A DNA stretch of 64,000 bases from Streptomyces sp. CB02400. GTDB lineage: Bacteria > Actinomycetota > Actinomycetes > Streptomycetales > Streptomycetaceae. The stretch covers positions 295,607 to 359,606 of the forward strand of contig NZ_LIWB01000002.1 of assembly GCF_001905725.1 (NCBI RefSeq), given 5' to 3'. The notes beneath the pieces were generated by a model. The model did not search any database. It saw only the letters and a list, made by a program, of their open reading frames with translations, and was not told where the DNA came from. The position numbers and the translations under genes are program-made. Below, piece by piece: positions 17,801 through 26,157 of the stretch. The stretch's first letter is position 1. Every line of letters starts with the position of its first letter.

Positions 17801-18810
17801 GGGAGTTCGGCGGCCGGCTCACCGTGGGCGTCGACGACCACCAGCAGCCGGCCCGCCAGCCGCAACGCGTTCCGGTCGGCCAGGCCACGCCGTACCTCCG
17901 CCGCGTACGCGGACCGCCGGCCCAGCTCGTGCCGCAGCCGTTCGGCCAGCTGCCGCACCTCGGGCGCGATACGACGGGCGGCCACCGGACCGTCGTGTGC
18001 CTGCGGATCCAGCACGTGGGGCAGCCACTTCGCCCATTCCCACTCGGCCAGCCGCTCGCCGGGCACGGCCAGGGCGAGCGCGACGTCGTCCGGAGCGTGC
18101 GTCACCGCGGTCTGCACCAGCAGCGCCCGGGCGACCCGCAGGACGTCCTCCCGGTCGCCGACGACGCTGACGTTCCCGGCGCGGTCCAACGGCACCGTCA
18201 AGGGCACGTCGGTGGCCGTCGCGAACCGGCGTTGCAGGGCGCGCGCCTCGTTGAGCATGAACGGGTCCGGCGGCGTCAGCACCCCGCCGGCGCCGCTCTG
18301 CTGGATCGCCGGCTCCTGGACGGGTACGTCACCGAGACCGACCCGCACCCGTAGGAAGTCGGCGTCCCGGCGGCGCCGTTCCCACAACCGGGCGGGGTCC
18401 CGCACCAGGTCGTACAGCGCGTCCGGCGGCGGATTCAGCTCCCGCTCCGCGTCCCGCAGCCGGCGCTCCGCGGCGCCGAGCTCCTCCCGCAGCTCCTCCA
18501 GGTACTCCAGGTAGCGCTCACGCTGCGTGCGCCGGGTGCGCTGCGCCTTGCCCCGCTGCGACAGGAACAGCGCCACCGCACCCAGCAGCGCGAAGACCAG
18601 CACGACCGCGCCCACCACAGCGAACCGGCTGTTGCGGACCACGGTCATCATGATCACGGAGCCCATGACGCCGGCCATCGGCAGCAGCGCGGTGGCCGCG
18701 TTGCCGATCTTCCCCTCGGGCAGGTTGGGCGGCGCCTCGACCGTACGGGGCCGGGCGGGTTCCGGGGGGCGGGTGCTGCGGGCGGGCCGGTGGACGATCT
18801 GCAGGGTCAC
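14803..18810 (-). CDS. eccC: Type VII (ESX) secretion ATPase EccC, FtsK/SpoIIIE family
   Basis: A 1335-residue motor protein with two N-terminal membrane helices (about 41-60 and 63-84), a coiled linker, and three FtsK/SpoIIIE ATPase modules in one chain. P-loops are GATGSGKS (497-504), GGPQSGKT (844-851) and GDNECGKT (1130-1137). The first module has a full Walker B with catalytic Glu (VVIDEFGELL, E612); the second has VVDGFG and the third LVDDYD, so the last two lack the standard glutamate, as in known EccC proteins where the first module drives transport. It recruits substrates at the cytoplasmic face of the ESX channel formed with EccD. GTG start. The gene is the core of the 13.4-26.5 kb locus. 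Confidence 0.93.
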   Translation of the reverse strand: MTLQIVHRPARSTRPPEPARPRTVEAPPNLPEGKIGNAATALLPMAGVMGSVIMMTVVRNSRFAVVGAVVLVFALLGAVALFLSQRGKAQRTRRTQRERYLEYLEELREELGAAERRLRDAERELNPPPDALYDLVRDPARLWERRRRDADFLRVRVGLGDVPVQEPAIQQSGAGGVLTPPDPFMLNEARALQRRFATATDVPLTVPLDRAGNVSVVGDREDVLRVARALLVQTAVTHAPDDVALALAVPGERLAEWEWAKWLPHVLDPQAHDGPVAARRIAPEVRQLAERLRHELGRRSAYAAEVRRGLADRNALRLAGRLLVVVDAHGEPAAELPRPDSAVGLPDMGVTVVHLLQEQVHEPDEVSVRITVHGERVVVEDLRGSAAGDASAPGTAEGTVDPVTAAGAEGVARLLAPLRLSPESVAEGSPVTGPVDFPALLGIADPADLDLPALWKPRSERDFLRVPIGLTDRHEPVLLDLKESSQLGMGPHGLCVGATGSGKSELLRTLVLALAATHSPEDLSLVLVDYKGGATFAPFAELPHTAGMITNLENRAGLVERVHTSLAGEVKRRQQVLKDAGNVADIGHYAVLRATERPDLEPLPHLFVVIDEFGELLTAKPDFIDLFLSIGRIGRSIGVHLLLSSQRIEGGRLKGLDTYLSYRLGLRTFSADESRTVLDTTDAFHLPPLPGFGYLKVDTSTYERFKAGYVSGVHRGPAVLEQRDEEPLALPYPAYNTAERTEEPEEEPAAARRETGPAVLSLMVGRLAGAAPAVRRIWLPPLPDAVTLDAVAGPARVSEHGLRLARATGGMRVPLGVLDDPARQWQGQWVLDLTTAGGHVAVIGGPQSGKTTLLRTLVLSLAVTHTPRDVAVYGLDLVGGGLSALAALPHVGGVAGRADRERAARTVAEVRAMLDEREAVFREHGIDSVDQLRRLRAQGRLPQLGSTDVVLVVDGFGALRDDFADLDEPVADLLKRGGGYGIHVVAGMLRWNDVRIATQSLFGTRVELRLNDPADSSVDRKLSETLSPDVPGRVLTDGRLFAQAALPRIDGSPTTGDLGPALDEAARTVRATWHGEPAAPVRVLPARLPAARLPSPAAEPRRIPVGLDQDALAPVLLDLFGGDQHLLVLGDNECGKTNLLKLIVAGLVERYSDDELVFGVFDPRRGLRGVVPEPYRGGYAHNATLASALSTGIAAELRKRMPETADPDAPETGEPAFRGPRIVILVDDYDILTTAGQQPLAPFLPYVSSAQDIGLHFVLARRTAGASRALYEPLLTTLRETGATALVMTGDRTEGQLFPGLYASRQPPGRGTLVRRGRNHRLVQTALAGAGEEKS

Positions 18811-18907
18811 GGGCGGACTTCTCCGGAGCGGGTCGTGACGGAAAAGGGGCTGAGCGGGTCGTGGCGGAGGAGGGGCGGGCGCGGGCCGGGGCGCACCGGC
18901 CGGACAC

Positions 18908-20194
18908 TCAGCGCACCCTCACCGCGCGCTCCATCACCTCGGCGGCCAGCCGCAGGGCGGCCTGCCGCGTGGTGTGTGCCAGGAGGTCGGTGCGGATGGG
19001 GCCGCCACCGGCCAGATGACGGTCGTACGGCACGGTGACGACGGTGACACCGGCCTCCTTGAGGTGCCCGACGGCCGTCTTGTCGTCGAGGAGCGTGTCG
19101 GGGGTGTTCGACACCAGCGCCACGACCGTCGTGGCCAGGGCGGAGTGCGGCAACCGGGCCAGCCAGTCCAGTACCTGGCGGGTGGCGCCGACGCCCTCCG
19201 CGGTGGCCGGCGCGACCACCACCCGGGCGTGCGCGGTGTCCATGGCCGTACGGGCCACCTCGCCGGGGAGCGTCTCGCAGTCGACCACGCTCACGGCGAA
19301 GTAGCGGCGCAGCGCCAGCGTCACCTTGCGGTACGACACCATGTCGAGCGGCGGACCGACCTGGCCCCGGCTCGCGGGCAGCAGCCAGCCGCCGTCCGAC
19401 ACCGGCACCAGGTAGCCGGTCACGTCCGTCAGTTGCATGGACGGGTGGAGGATCGGTGCGAGATCGGCGAGCGTCCAGCGCACCGCCTCCGCGCCCATGC
19501 GCACCGGCAGGGTGCCCAGCGCGGCGTCCGCCTCCAGTGTGAGCACCGGGTCGTGCCGGTAGTGGTTGAGGGTGCGCCCGAGCAACGCGGAGACGGTGGA
19601 CTTGCCGACACCGCCACGGATGGAGGTGACGGCCACCACCCGGCCCGTGGTGACGGGCTGCTGCAACTCGCGGGCGATCCTGGTCCGTTCGGCGACGTCC
19701 TGGGCCACGGACGAGGTGAGTTTGCGCAGGGTCCGCCCCGTGCGCCGGGTCACGGAGTCGCCGTGCGGGGGGCGTTTCAGGGCGAGGAGGAGACGGGGGT
19801 CGAGGGTGGGGGAGGACTCGGGGGCGGGGGCTGCGGGGAGGCGGGGGTCGTGGGCGGGGGCAGGGGCGGCGTGCGGGGAGGGCCGCTCCGGGGTCGGCTC
19901 GTCGGCGGACCCCGCGCCGGACATGGGGGCCGGGGACGCGGGGCCGCCCGGAGCGTCGGGCGGGCCGGACGCGTCACCGCCCGTGTCCGACCCCGCTTCC
20001 GGCGCCGTGGCCGCGGGCTGCGGGGGTGCGGGGTGCACGAGCCGCAGCGCGGGCTCGCCGGGCCGGACATCCGTACCCGGGTGGCCGCTCCCGGAGCCGC
20101 CGCCCAGCTCCCGCAGCACGTCCCGCTGCCAGTCGCCGCCACCACCGTGTGCCGACGGCTGCTCCCGCCACTGATCCCCCTGCTCCCGCGCCAT
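18908..20194 (-). CDS. MinD/ParA-like ATPase with Pro-rich N-terminus, EspI-like ESX protein
   Basis: A 428-residue protein. Residues 35-130 are Pro/Ala/Gly-rich and probably disordered; then comes a MinD-type deviant Walker A, SIRGGVGKST at 191-200, a VVDCETLPGEVARTA switch region and a MinD-like fold to the end. A Pro-rich tail in front of a MinD ATPase is the layout of mycobacterial EspI, encoded in ESX loci and proposed to tune secretion to ATP level. AGGAGG lies upstream of the ATG, 13 bases after the eccD stop. The role here is inferred from layout and position. Confidence 0.8.
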   Translation of the reverse strand: MAREQGDQWREQPSAHGGGGDWQRDVLRELGGGSGSGHPGTDVRPGEPALRLVHPAPPQPAATAPEAGSDTGGDASGPPDAPGGPASPAPMSGAGSADEPTPERPSPHAAPAPAHDPRLPAAPAPESSPTLDPRLLLALKRPPHGDSVTRRTGRTLRKLTSSVAQDVAERTRIARELQQPVTTGRVVAVTSIRGGVGKSTVSALLGRTLNHYRHDPVLTLEADAALGTLPVRMGAEAVRWTLADLAPILHPSMQLTDVTGYLVPVSDGGWLLPASRGQVGPPLDMVSYRKVTLALRRYFAVSVVDCETLPGEVARTAMDTAHARVVVAPATAEGVGATRQVLDWLARLPHSALATTVVALVSNTPDTLLDDKTAVGHLKEAGVTVVTVPYDRHLAGGGPIRTDLLAHTTRQAALRLAAEVMERAVRVR

Positions 20195-20207
20195 ACCGCC
20201 GCGCCTC

Positions 20208-21593
20208 CTAAGCGAAGGTGCCGAGCAGTCGCCCGTACACACCGAACACGCCGACGAGCAGCGGGAGCAGCGCGATGACCCCCACCGATTCGAGCAGGTC
20301 ACCGGCCCGCCGCAGCCGGACCCGCACGTGCTCGGCCGGCTGTACGGCGAGCACGAGGAGCGGCAGGACCGCCAGCACGACGAGGACGGCCGGCGCTGCC
20401 GCGGCCGAGGACCGCTCCGCCCACACCGTCAGCAACCGCACGACGACGCCCGCCGCGGCGGCCAACAGCACGGCCACCTCGGCGACCAGCGGAAACGCCC
20501 GGGCCCGCAGAGCCAGCACCACCGCGACGACCGCGGCCAGCGGCACCGTCCACACGGAGGGGTCCCGCAGCGCCAGTACGGCGGCCACGGCGGCCGATCC
20601 GGCCACGGTGACCGTGGCGAGCACCAACCCGCGGTGGGCGGCGGCCAGGGCGGCGGACACCTGGTGGCGGCTGACGGAGATCCCCCTAGCTCGGCGGTCG
20701 TCGAGCCCCGAGAGCCCGGACGCCATCAGTGCGAGCCGCGGCAGCATCCCGAGCACCACCACGCAGACGACGCCGAGCACGGCCCCGACACGGGCCTGCT
20801 GCTCCGCCGTCCCGGCACCGGACTGCACGGCCACGACGGCCTCCCAGCCGACGGCGGCCACGGCCACGGCACCGGCGCCCACGACCCCGCCCCGCCCCAG
20901 CGGCGTGAACAGCCCGAGCAGGGCGAGGACCAGCACACTCACGGCGGCCACCCCGGCGAGCCGCAGGGCGCCCGCCGAGGATCCGCCGACGACGTCGACC
21001 AGGCTCCACACACCCGGCACACCGAGCGCGCCCGCGCCGCACAGCAGGGTCGCGGCCGGCCCGTGCCGGCGCAGCCGCCCCAGGACCGCACCCGTGACCG
21101 CGGCCAGGCCGGCCACGGCGAGCAGGGCACCGGCGACGACCGTCCGGTCGTACTGCGCACGCGCGAACAGAGCGGCGACGACCATCCAGCCCACGCTCGC
21201 GGCACCCGCCGTGACCCGGCGCGCGGCCGGCCCCCACACCCATGCCCGATGACCGAGATCCTCCGCCACCTCGTCGGTGACGTCGTGCACGACGGGGGCG
21301 GGCGGGGCGTCCTCCGCGCGGACGAGACGCAGCACGGCGCCGTCGCGGACGCCCGCCGTCTCCAGTGTGCTGTCGTGATCGAGCGCGGAGCCGTCCACCG
21401 TGACGAGGTGACGCGATGCGGGCCGCCCCTCCACACGGTCGTCCAGCAACCGCATGATCTCGGGCAGCAGCAGCCCGACCGGCTCCCGCGCCGGAAGCAC
21501 CAGGTCGACGCGGCGCCGCTCACCGACGAGCGTGACCCGGCTCAACACCGTCGGCCCACCGGCCGTTTCCCTGCTCAAGGCCCCCGTAGACAT
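20208..21593 (-). CDS. eccD: ESX integral membrane protein EccD
   Basis: A 461-residue protein with a ubiquitin-like YukD domain at about residues 17-95 (SRVTLVGERRRVDLVLPARE ... VTVDGSALDHDSTLETAGV) followed by eleven predicted membrane helices. This domain order is specific to EccD, the major membrane channel component of type VII systems. A GTG codon directly before the ATG could also start translation. It lies between the small membrane protein and the EspI-like gene on one operon. Confidence 0.9.
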   Translation of the reverse strand: MSTGALSRETAGGPTVLSRVTLVGERRRVDLVLPAREPVGLLLPEIMRLLDDRVEGRPASRHLVTVDGSALDHDSTLETAGVRDGAVLRLVRAEDAPPAPVVHDVTDEVAEDLGHRAWVWGPAARRVTAGAASVGWMVVAALFARAQYDRTVVAGALLAVAGLAAVTGAVLGRLRRHGPAATLLCGAGALGVPGVWSLVDVVGGSSAGALRLAGVAAVSVLVLALLGLFTPLGRGGVVGAGAVAVAAVGWEAVVAVQSGAGTAEQQARVGAVLGVVCVVVLGMLPRLALMASGLSGLDDRRARGISVSRHQVSAALAAAHRGLVLATVTVAGSAAVAAVLALRDPSVWTVPLAAVVAVVLALRARAFPLVAEVAVLLAAAAGVVVRLLTVWAERSSAAAAPAVLVVLAVLPLLVLAVQPAEHVRVRLRRAGDLLESVGVIALLPLLVGVFGVYGRLLGTFA

Positions 21594-21609
21594 CACGATC
21601 GCGAACCTA

Positions 21610-21873
21610 TCACCGGCTCGCAGGACTGTCGGAAGGCGTGGAAACGCCAGGGGAGTACGGGCTCTGCCCGATCAACCGGTGGGACACGAACGACCACCCC
21701 ACGCATCCCGCGCACAGCACGGCCGCGATCACCACCCCGGCGACCGCCTTCCCCATCCGCTCGTCCACGGCCCGCCGTTGCCGCTGCGCCCCGAACACCA
21801 GGGCGTCCCGCAACCGCCGTCGCCGCACGGAGACGGACTCGAGGAGCTGGCTGTCGTAGTCCTGAGCGGTCAT
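21610..21873 (-). CDS. Small single-pass membrane protein of the ESX locus
   Basis: An 87-residue protein with a charged N-terminal half (QLLESVSVRRRRLRDALVFG) and one hydrophobic helix (KAVAGVVIAAVLCAGCVGWSFV), then a short Ser/Pro-rich tail, so N-in/C-out is likely. The ATG at 21873 has AGGTG seven bases upstream; a GTG three codons earlier is possible. The gene sits 14 bases after the immunity gene and 16 before eccD, so it is cotranscribed. Similar small proteins occur next to eccD in Streptomyces ESX loci; function unknown. Confidence 0.72.
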   Translation of the reverse strand: MTAQDYDSQLLESVSVRRRRLRDALVFGAQRQRRAVDERMGKAVAGVVIAAVLCAGCVGWSFVSHRLIGQSPYSPGVSTPSDSPASR

Positions 21874-21887
21874 ACCGGTCACCTACC

Positions 21888-22772
21888 TCACGTGGGGAAC
21901 TCGCCCAGCCAGCTGCGCTTGAGCAGGTTCTCGGGCAGGTACTCCGACTCGACCTCGACGGGCAGTCCGGCGTCGTGGGCGAGGCAGGCGAGGGCGAGGA
22001 TCGCGAGAGGGATGTCGCCCTCACCGGATTCCTCACGCTCCTCGCTCGCCGTCCAGTACTCCTTGTGAAGCTCCAGCCCCTGCACCAGGGCCTCGTTGAA
22101 CTGGTCGGCGTCCCGGCCGACGAAGCGGTAGAACAGATTGATCGGCGGATACAGGACCTTGAGCATCATCTCGCGGTCCATGAACCGCAGCCGGTCCGGG
22201 TCGGTCCCGTCGAACGCGGCGACCAGCTTCTCGCCGAGCCCCGGCCGCTCCAGCCAGTAGGTCTGGAGGGTGTCCACCCAGTGGTAGATGTACTCCTCGA
22301 AGACGGCGCCGGAGGCCCGCAGCGTCTCGACCGGCACCTCGCACAACCGCGTCATCCGCGCCTGGTCCCGGCAGACGACGGCCAGCCAGAAGGCTTCCAG
22401 CCAGGTACCCGCATCCACGAAATGCGTGATCCCCACGGCGGGGATCGTCCGTACCTCGTGGCCGATCATGCACTCGACGGTGGACCCCTCCGGGGCGGTG
22501 GCCGAGGCGAACAGGGCGGACCCGACCTGCATGGCCATGACCCAGGCTTCCCACGTCTCCAGCTTGTCGGCGGTGGGGTCGTCGAGGGTCTGCAGTTTGG
22601 CCGTGCTCAGGGCGCTGCTGAAAGCCATATCAAAGCTGTCCGGGTACTTCTCGAGGTCTTCGATCTTCGAGAGAGTGCGGGCGTTCAGTTCCTCTCGGAA
22701 TGCGTCCGGAATTTGGTGGGGGCCCTCCAGCGCGGGCCGTGGAATCCTCGTCGGCACGTGCGGTCTCCTCAT
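21888..22772 (-). CDS. Imm49-family immunity protein, partner of the upstream toxin
   Basis: A 294-residue protein I recognise as the immunity 49 family from its core: MAMQVGSALFASATAPEGST, ECMIGHEVRTIP, GTWLEAFWLAVVCRDQ, YHWVDTLQTYW, KVLYPPINLFYRF and LHKEYW. Imm49 proteins are cytoplasmic and are predicted to neutralise cognate polymorphic toxins. Its ATG overlaps the toxin stop by four bases (ATGA), so antitoxin translation depends on toxin translation. The first 40 or so codons share the low G+C of the toxin 3' end, while the rest is ordinary high-G+C sequence. The cognate relation to the toxin is inferred from the overlap. Confidence 0.85.
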   Translation of the reverse strand: MRRPHVPTRIPRPALEGPHQIPDAFREELNARTLSKIEDLEKYPDSFDMAFSSALSTAKLQTLDDPTADKLETWEAWVMAMQVGSALFASATAPEGSTVECMIGHEVRTIPAVGITHFVDAGTWLEAFWLAVVCRDQARMTRLCEVPVETLRASGAVFEEYIYHWVDTLQTYWLERPGLGEKLVAAFDGTDPDRLRFMDREMMLKVLYPPINLFYRFVGRDADQFNEALVQGLELHKEYWTASEEREESGEGDIPLAILALACLAHDAGLPVEVESEYLPENLLKRSWLGEFPT

Positions 22773-25366
22773 TTCTCTATATTGAAACGCAGCATTTCAT
22801 AGCCGGCGTACTGAGCTCCGTCAGGCTTGGCTTTTACGAGAACGTAGTCTACTTGCCTCTGTGCGAGCGCCTTGCTCAGATCATCGGCCAGTTTGCGTTC
22901 TGCCTTTGCCGCGTCGAGTAGATCCGCGTCTCCGGTTTTGATTCCCTTGCTTTCGTACCTCTTGGCTCTTTTTTCCATTTCTTTCAGGATGGTCTTGAAG
23001 TATTCCCGCGTCCCCTGTGTCACCAACCGCCCACTGTGCCCCTTGCGCACTCCGAGGGATGCTCTCGTGGACCCCTTCGCCTCGACGACGACATACCGGC
23101 CGTCCGGCGTCCGGTACACCTGGTCGAACCGGTTGTTCCCGAACGCCCCGTCGTCCAGGCGCACCGCACCCGCGTAGTGCTCCGGGATCGCGTGGCGCTC
23201 GGCCGCGTACTCGCCGAGCAGTTCGCCCTGCCGGTTGGCGTCGCCGTGGAGCGGTGAGTGCGTCTTGTCGGCGAGATCCCTCGCGGCGGCCAATTCGTCC
23301 GTGGGGTTGGCCGCGTAGGCCTTCTCCGCGGCTGCGAGGGCGTCCTCCGCCGCCCTGTCGGCCTTGACGGCCGCGTCCCGCTTGGCGGCCTGTTCGTTCA
23401 GGTCCTTCAGAACCTCGTCGGGGAGATCCGACACCTTGCCCGGGATGGGATCCGGGCGTATGTAGTCCTCCTTGATCGCCGGAGGCATGTCACTCGCCGC
23501 GATCCACTTGGGCGGCGCGAACGGGTTGCGCGTGAGCTGGGGCACGGCCTGGCCGTACCCGCCCTCGGCGGACGTGGAGCGCCGGTATCCGTTCTCGCGG
23601 TAGTGCTCCTTGAACCACTGGGGGTCGTTGTTGGCCCGCTCGACCTGCCGGCGCATGACCTCGCGTTCGGCATCCAGCGGATCGCGGCTGCCGGACGGCG
23701 ATCCGCCCGAGCCGTCTCCGCCACCGCGACCGCCACCGGTCCCGCCGTGCTGGGCGGGAACCGAGCCGCTGTCGGCCCCGCCGCCCGCGTGCCCGTCACC
23801 GCCCGCCGCATGGCCCCCGGTGTCGCGTGCGGGCACCGTGTCCGTGCCGCGCGCCCCGGCGTGCTCGCCGGCGTGAGCGGTCGGTGCCGTGTTCCCGCCG
23901 GCCCGGCCCGTCGCGTCACCGCCGACGTGGGCCGCCGTCTCCCCGGCCGCGTGCACGCCTGCCCGCTCGCCCGCCCCGACGAGCACACCCTCCTCGTGCG
24001 GCAGGCTCCGCTCCAGCAGTTCCCGGTCCGCCGCCGACAGTTCCACCTTCGCCGGCGCCGCCGTGCCGTCCGCGCGTACGACCGAGCCGTCGTCCAGGTT
24101 CAGCCGGGTTCCGTCCGGCCACTCCACGACGTTGTCGCGGATGACCGGCATGTCGTCGGCGACCCGGACCACGCTGCCGTCGGGCTGGACCCGTCCCGTT
24201 CCGGAGAGGATGTCGGCGTACGCGCCCGCGTGCACGCCCCGCAGGCCGGCGAACAGGTCGGTGACCTTGACCGTGCCGAACGTGGCGGCCTTGCCGAGGT
24301 ACGTCATGGGATCGACGAGCCGGGCCGTCTTGCCGAGCGCGCCGACCGTACGGGCCACCGCGCCGCCCTTCGCCGCCGCTCCGGCTCCTCCGGTGAAGAC
24401 CGTCGTCAGGACGTTGAAGGTGACCGCGCCGCCCGCCCGTGCGGGGTTCTCGTCCCACTGGTCCCAGGCGACCAGCGCCTTGCCCGTCTCCTTGACCGCG
24501 TTGCGGGAGTCACGCAGGTAGGAGGGCAGCTTGTCCTCGGGCATCGCCCAGTAGGCGACGCCGACGACGGGCACCGCGGTGATGAGCACGCCGGTCGCGA
24601 GCTTGCCGAGCCCCTTCCACGCCTCGCCCGCGGCGTCCCAGCCGTCGAAGCCGACGAGGGTGCCGAGGCCCCGGATCGTGCCCCACACGCCGTCGACGAC
24701 GAAGCCCTTGCCGAACTCCATCAGCTGGTGTCCCAGCCAGTCGAGCCCGTGCCGCTCCTTCTCCACGGTCTTGCCCCAGGGCAGTTCCTCGGACTGGTCC
24801 AGGAGGTCGGCGGTGAAGCCGTAGGTGCTGGTGCCGAGCTTCACCAGCCGTTGCTGGGCGCCGTCCTCGATGATCAGCGTCGAGCCGCCCACCAGCGCGG
24901 TGATCTTGTTGTGGCAGGAGATCTCCGCCAGCCAGAAGGCCTCCGCGGTGGCGTTGACGTCGTACACCAGGTCGTTGTTGAGCTGGACGTTGTCGTCGTC
25001 CTCGCGCCAGTCGTCGTCCCCCGCGATCTGCTGACGGAAGGTTTCCGCACGCTGCTTGAGGCTCTTCAGTTTGGCCACGAGCGGCTGGATCTCCGTCTCG
25101 TACGAGCTGAGGGCCGCCGCCACCTTCTCCAAGTCGTCGGCGAACTCGTCGGCCTTGGCCGCCACCGGCGCCGTCGTGGCGAACAACTGCTCCGCCTCCG
25201 GCGCCGTGTAGCACGCCGACAGCCCCTGGAAGCGGGTGTGCACGTCCGACCCGGACTGGCGGAAGGCGATGGCCTCCGCCGTCAGCAGCATGTGGTCCGT
25301 GCCCAGTTGCTCCAGGTCTCCGGTGAACTGCGGGATGTTCTGCGGATCGATGAGGTCCGCGCTCAC
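22769..25366 (-). CDS. ESX-secreted polymorphic toxin with PD-(D/E)XK nuclease-like C-terminus
   Basis: An 865-residue protein. Residues 1-150 are helical and resemble the secretion-targeting domains of large ESX substrates (QFTGDLEQLGTDHMLLTAEA). A central region (about 215-400) has hydrophobic segments (GKLATGVLITAVPVVGVAYW and FTGGAGAAAKGGAVA), then a Gly/Ala/His-rich linker (about 455-560), then a charged C-terminal domain. There FDQVYRTPDGRYVVVEAKG gives D748, E762 and K764, the D-x13-E-x-K spacing of restriction-endonuclease-fold nucleases, followed by TQGTREYF, a common block in such toxins. Start GTG overlaps the DUF6507-like stop; its stop overlaps the Imm49 start. It probably enters rival cells and cuts DNA or RNA. 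G+C falls to about 55% over 22801-23040 by hand count. Confidence 0.8.
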   Translation of the reverse strand: MSADLIDPQNIPQFTGDLEQLGTDHMLLTAEAIAFRQSGSDVHTRFQGLSACYTAPEAEQLFATTAPVAAKADEFADDLEKVAAALSSYETEIQPLVAKLKSLKQRAETFRQQIAGDDDWREDDDNVQLNNDLVYDVNATAEAFWLAEISCHNKITALVGGSTLIIEDGAQQRLVKLGTSTYGFTADLLDQSEELPWGKTVEKERHGLDWLGHQLMEFGKGFVVDGVWGTIRGLGTLVGFDGWDAAGEAWKGLGKLATGVLITAVPVVGVAYWAMPEDKLPSYLRDSRNAVKETGKALVAWDQWDENPARAGGAVTFNVLTTVFTGGAGAAAKGGAVARTVGALGKTARLVDPMTYLGKAATFGTVKVTDLFAGLRGVHAGAYADILSGTGRVQPDGSVVRVADDMPVIRDNVVEWPDGTRLNLDDGSVVRADGTAAPAKVELSAADRELLERSLPHEEGVLVGAGERAGVHAAGETAAHVGGDATGRAGGNTAPTAHAGEHAGARGTDTVPARDTGGHAAGGDGHAGGGADSGSVPAQHGGTGGGRGGGDGSGGSPSGSRDPLDAEREVMRRQVERANNDPQWFKEHYRENGYRRSTSAEGGYGQAVPQLTRNPFAPPKWIAASDMPPAIKEDYIRPDPIPGKVSDLPDEVLKDLNEQAAKRDAAVKADRAAEDALAAAEKAYAANPTDELAAARDLADKTHSPLHGDANRQGELLGEYAAERHAIPEHYAGAVRLDDGAFGNNRFDQVYRTPDGRYVVVEAKGSTRASLGVRKGHSGRLVTQGTREYFKTILKEMEKRAKRYESKGIKTGDADLLDAAKAERKLADDLSKALAQRQVDYVLVKAKPDGAQYAGYEMLRFNIEK

Positions 25367-25752
25367 TGGCCCCCCTGCTGCCCACCCGCGCCCGGCAGGT
25401 CGATCTTCGGTTCCTTCAGCGCGTTCGCCTGGGCCTGCGCGGCCATCTCCAGGTCACCCTTGACGTACGCGTTGGTCGCGCCGGCCGCCCCGTTGAGGGA
25501 GTTCGACGTGCGCACCGCGACGTACATCAGCTTCTCCTGGTAGGCGGTGAAGAACTCGCCCAGCGCCGCCGCGACCGGGCCCTGGACCCCGCTCTTCTCC
25601 ACGCCGCCCTGCTGGATCGTGCCGGCGGACTTCGCCGCGCTCGGCATGGTCTCCTGCAGGGCCTTCCCGGTGTTCGAGAGGCCCTCGGCCGCCTTCGCCG
25701 TCTCCGTGAGGACGTGCTGCACGCCCGACGGCGATATGTCCCACCCCGTCAT
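25363..25752 (-). CDS. Small ESX-locus helical protein, DUF6507-like, with YxxxD motif
   Basis: A 129-residue, mainly helical protein beginning MTGWDISPSGVQHVLTETAK. It has the size and two-helix pattern of WXG100-type proteins but no W-x-G turn. Near the C-terminal helix is Y96-V-K-G-D100, a match to the YxxxD/E signal needed for export by mycobacterial ESX systems. The stop overlaps the toxin start by four bases. I recall similar proteins listed as DUF6507. It may be the toxin's secretion partner, pairing with the toxin N-terminal helical domain; that is inference from overlap and size. Confidence 0.7.
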   Translation of the reverse strand: MTGWDISPSGVQHVLTETAKAAEGLSNTGKALQETMPSAAKSAGTIQQGGVEKSGVQGPVAAALGEFFTAYQEKLMYVAVRTSNSLNGAAGATNAYVKGDLEMAAQAQANALKEPKIDLPGAGGQQGGQ

Positions 25753-25800
25753 GTGGATTCCCCGTACTCCCGTGTGCCGTCGCCCGCCGACGCGCCCGCG

Positions 25801-26112
25801 TCAGCCGATGTTGTCGACCGCCGCCCGCGCCTTCGCCATCGTCGACTGGGCCGTCCCGTCGTTCTCCTCGAGAGTCGTGCGCACCAGTCGGATGATGTTG
25901 CGCACCTCGTCGGCCGCGCGGTTCCAGCGCATTTCCTTGCCGTGGTACTCCTCGGAGACCCCGTCGGCCTGGAAGTCGGCCATGGCGGCCTTCACGGCCC
26001 TGTCGCGGTCGGCCAGCACGCGCTCCAACTGTCCGACGATCCCCTGCAGACCACCCTGCACCTCGCTCGACGCGCCGGTGTCGTAGGAGCGGCGGTCCAG
26101 ATTCTGGCCCAT
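25801..26112 (-). CDS. ESAT-6-like small secreted protein
   Basis: A 103-residue helical hairpin protein (MGQNLDRRSYDTGASSEVQG ... DFQADGVSEEYHGKEMRWNRAADEVRNIIRLVRTTL). Y56-H-G-K-E60 fits the YxxxE secretion signal. It matches the Streptomyces proteins usually called pore-forming ESAT-6 family. The ATG at 26112 is preferred over a TTG two codons earlier; GGGGG lies about ten bases upstream. It is the second gene of the ESX operon. Confidence 0.78.
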   Translation of the reverse strand: MGQNLDRRSYDTGASSEVQGGLQGIVGQLERVLADRDRAVKAAMADFQADGVSEEYHGKEMRWNRAADEVRNIIRLVRTTLEENDGTAQSTMAKARAAVDNIG

Positions 26113-26157
26113 CGTCAAAACCCCCTGTGGTTGTCGGCCTCTGCCCCGGCCGGCGGT

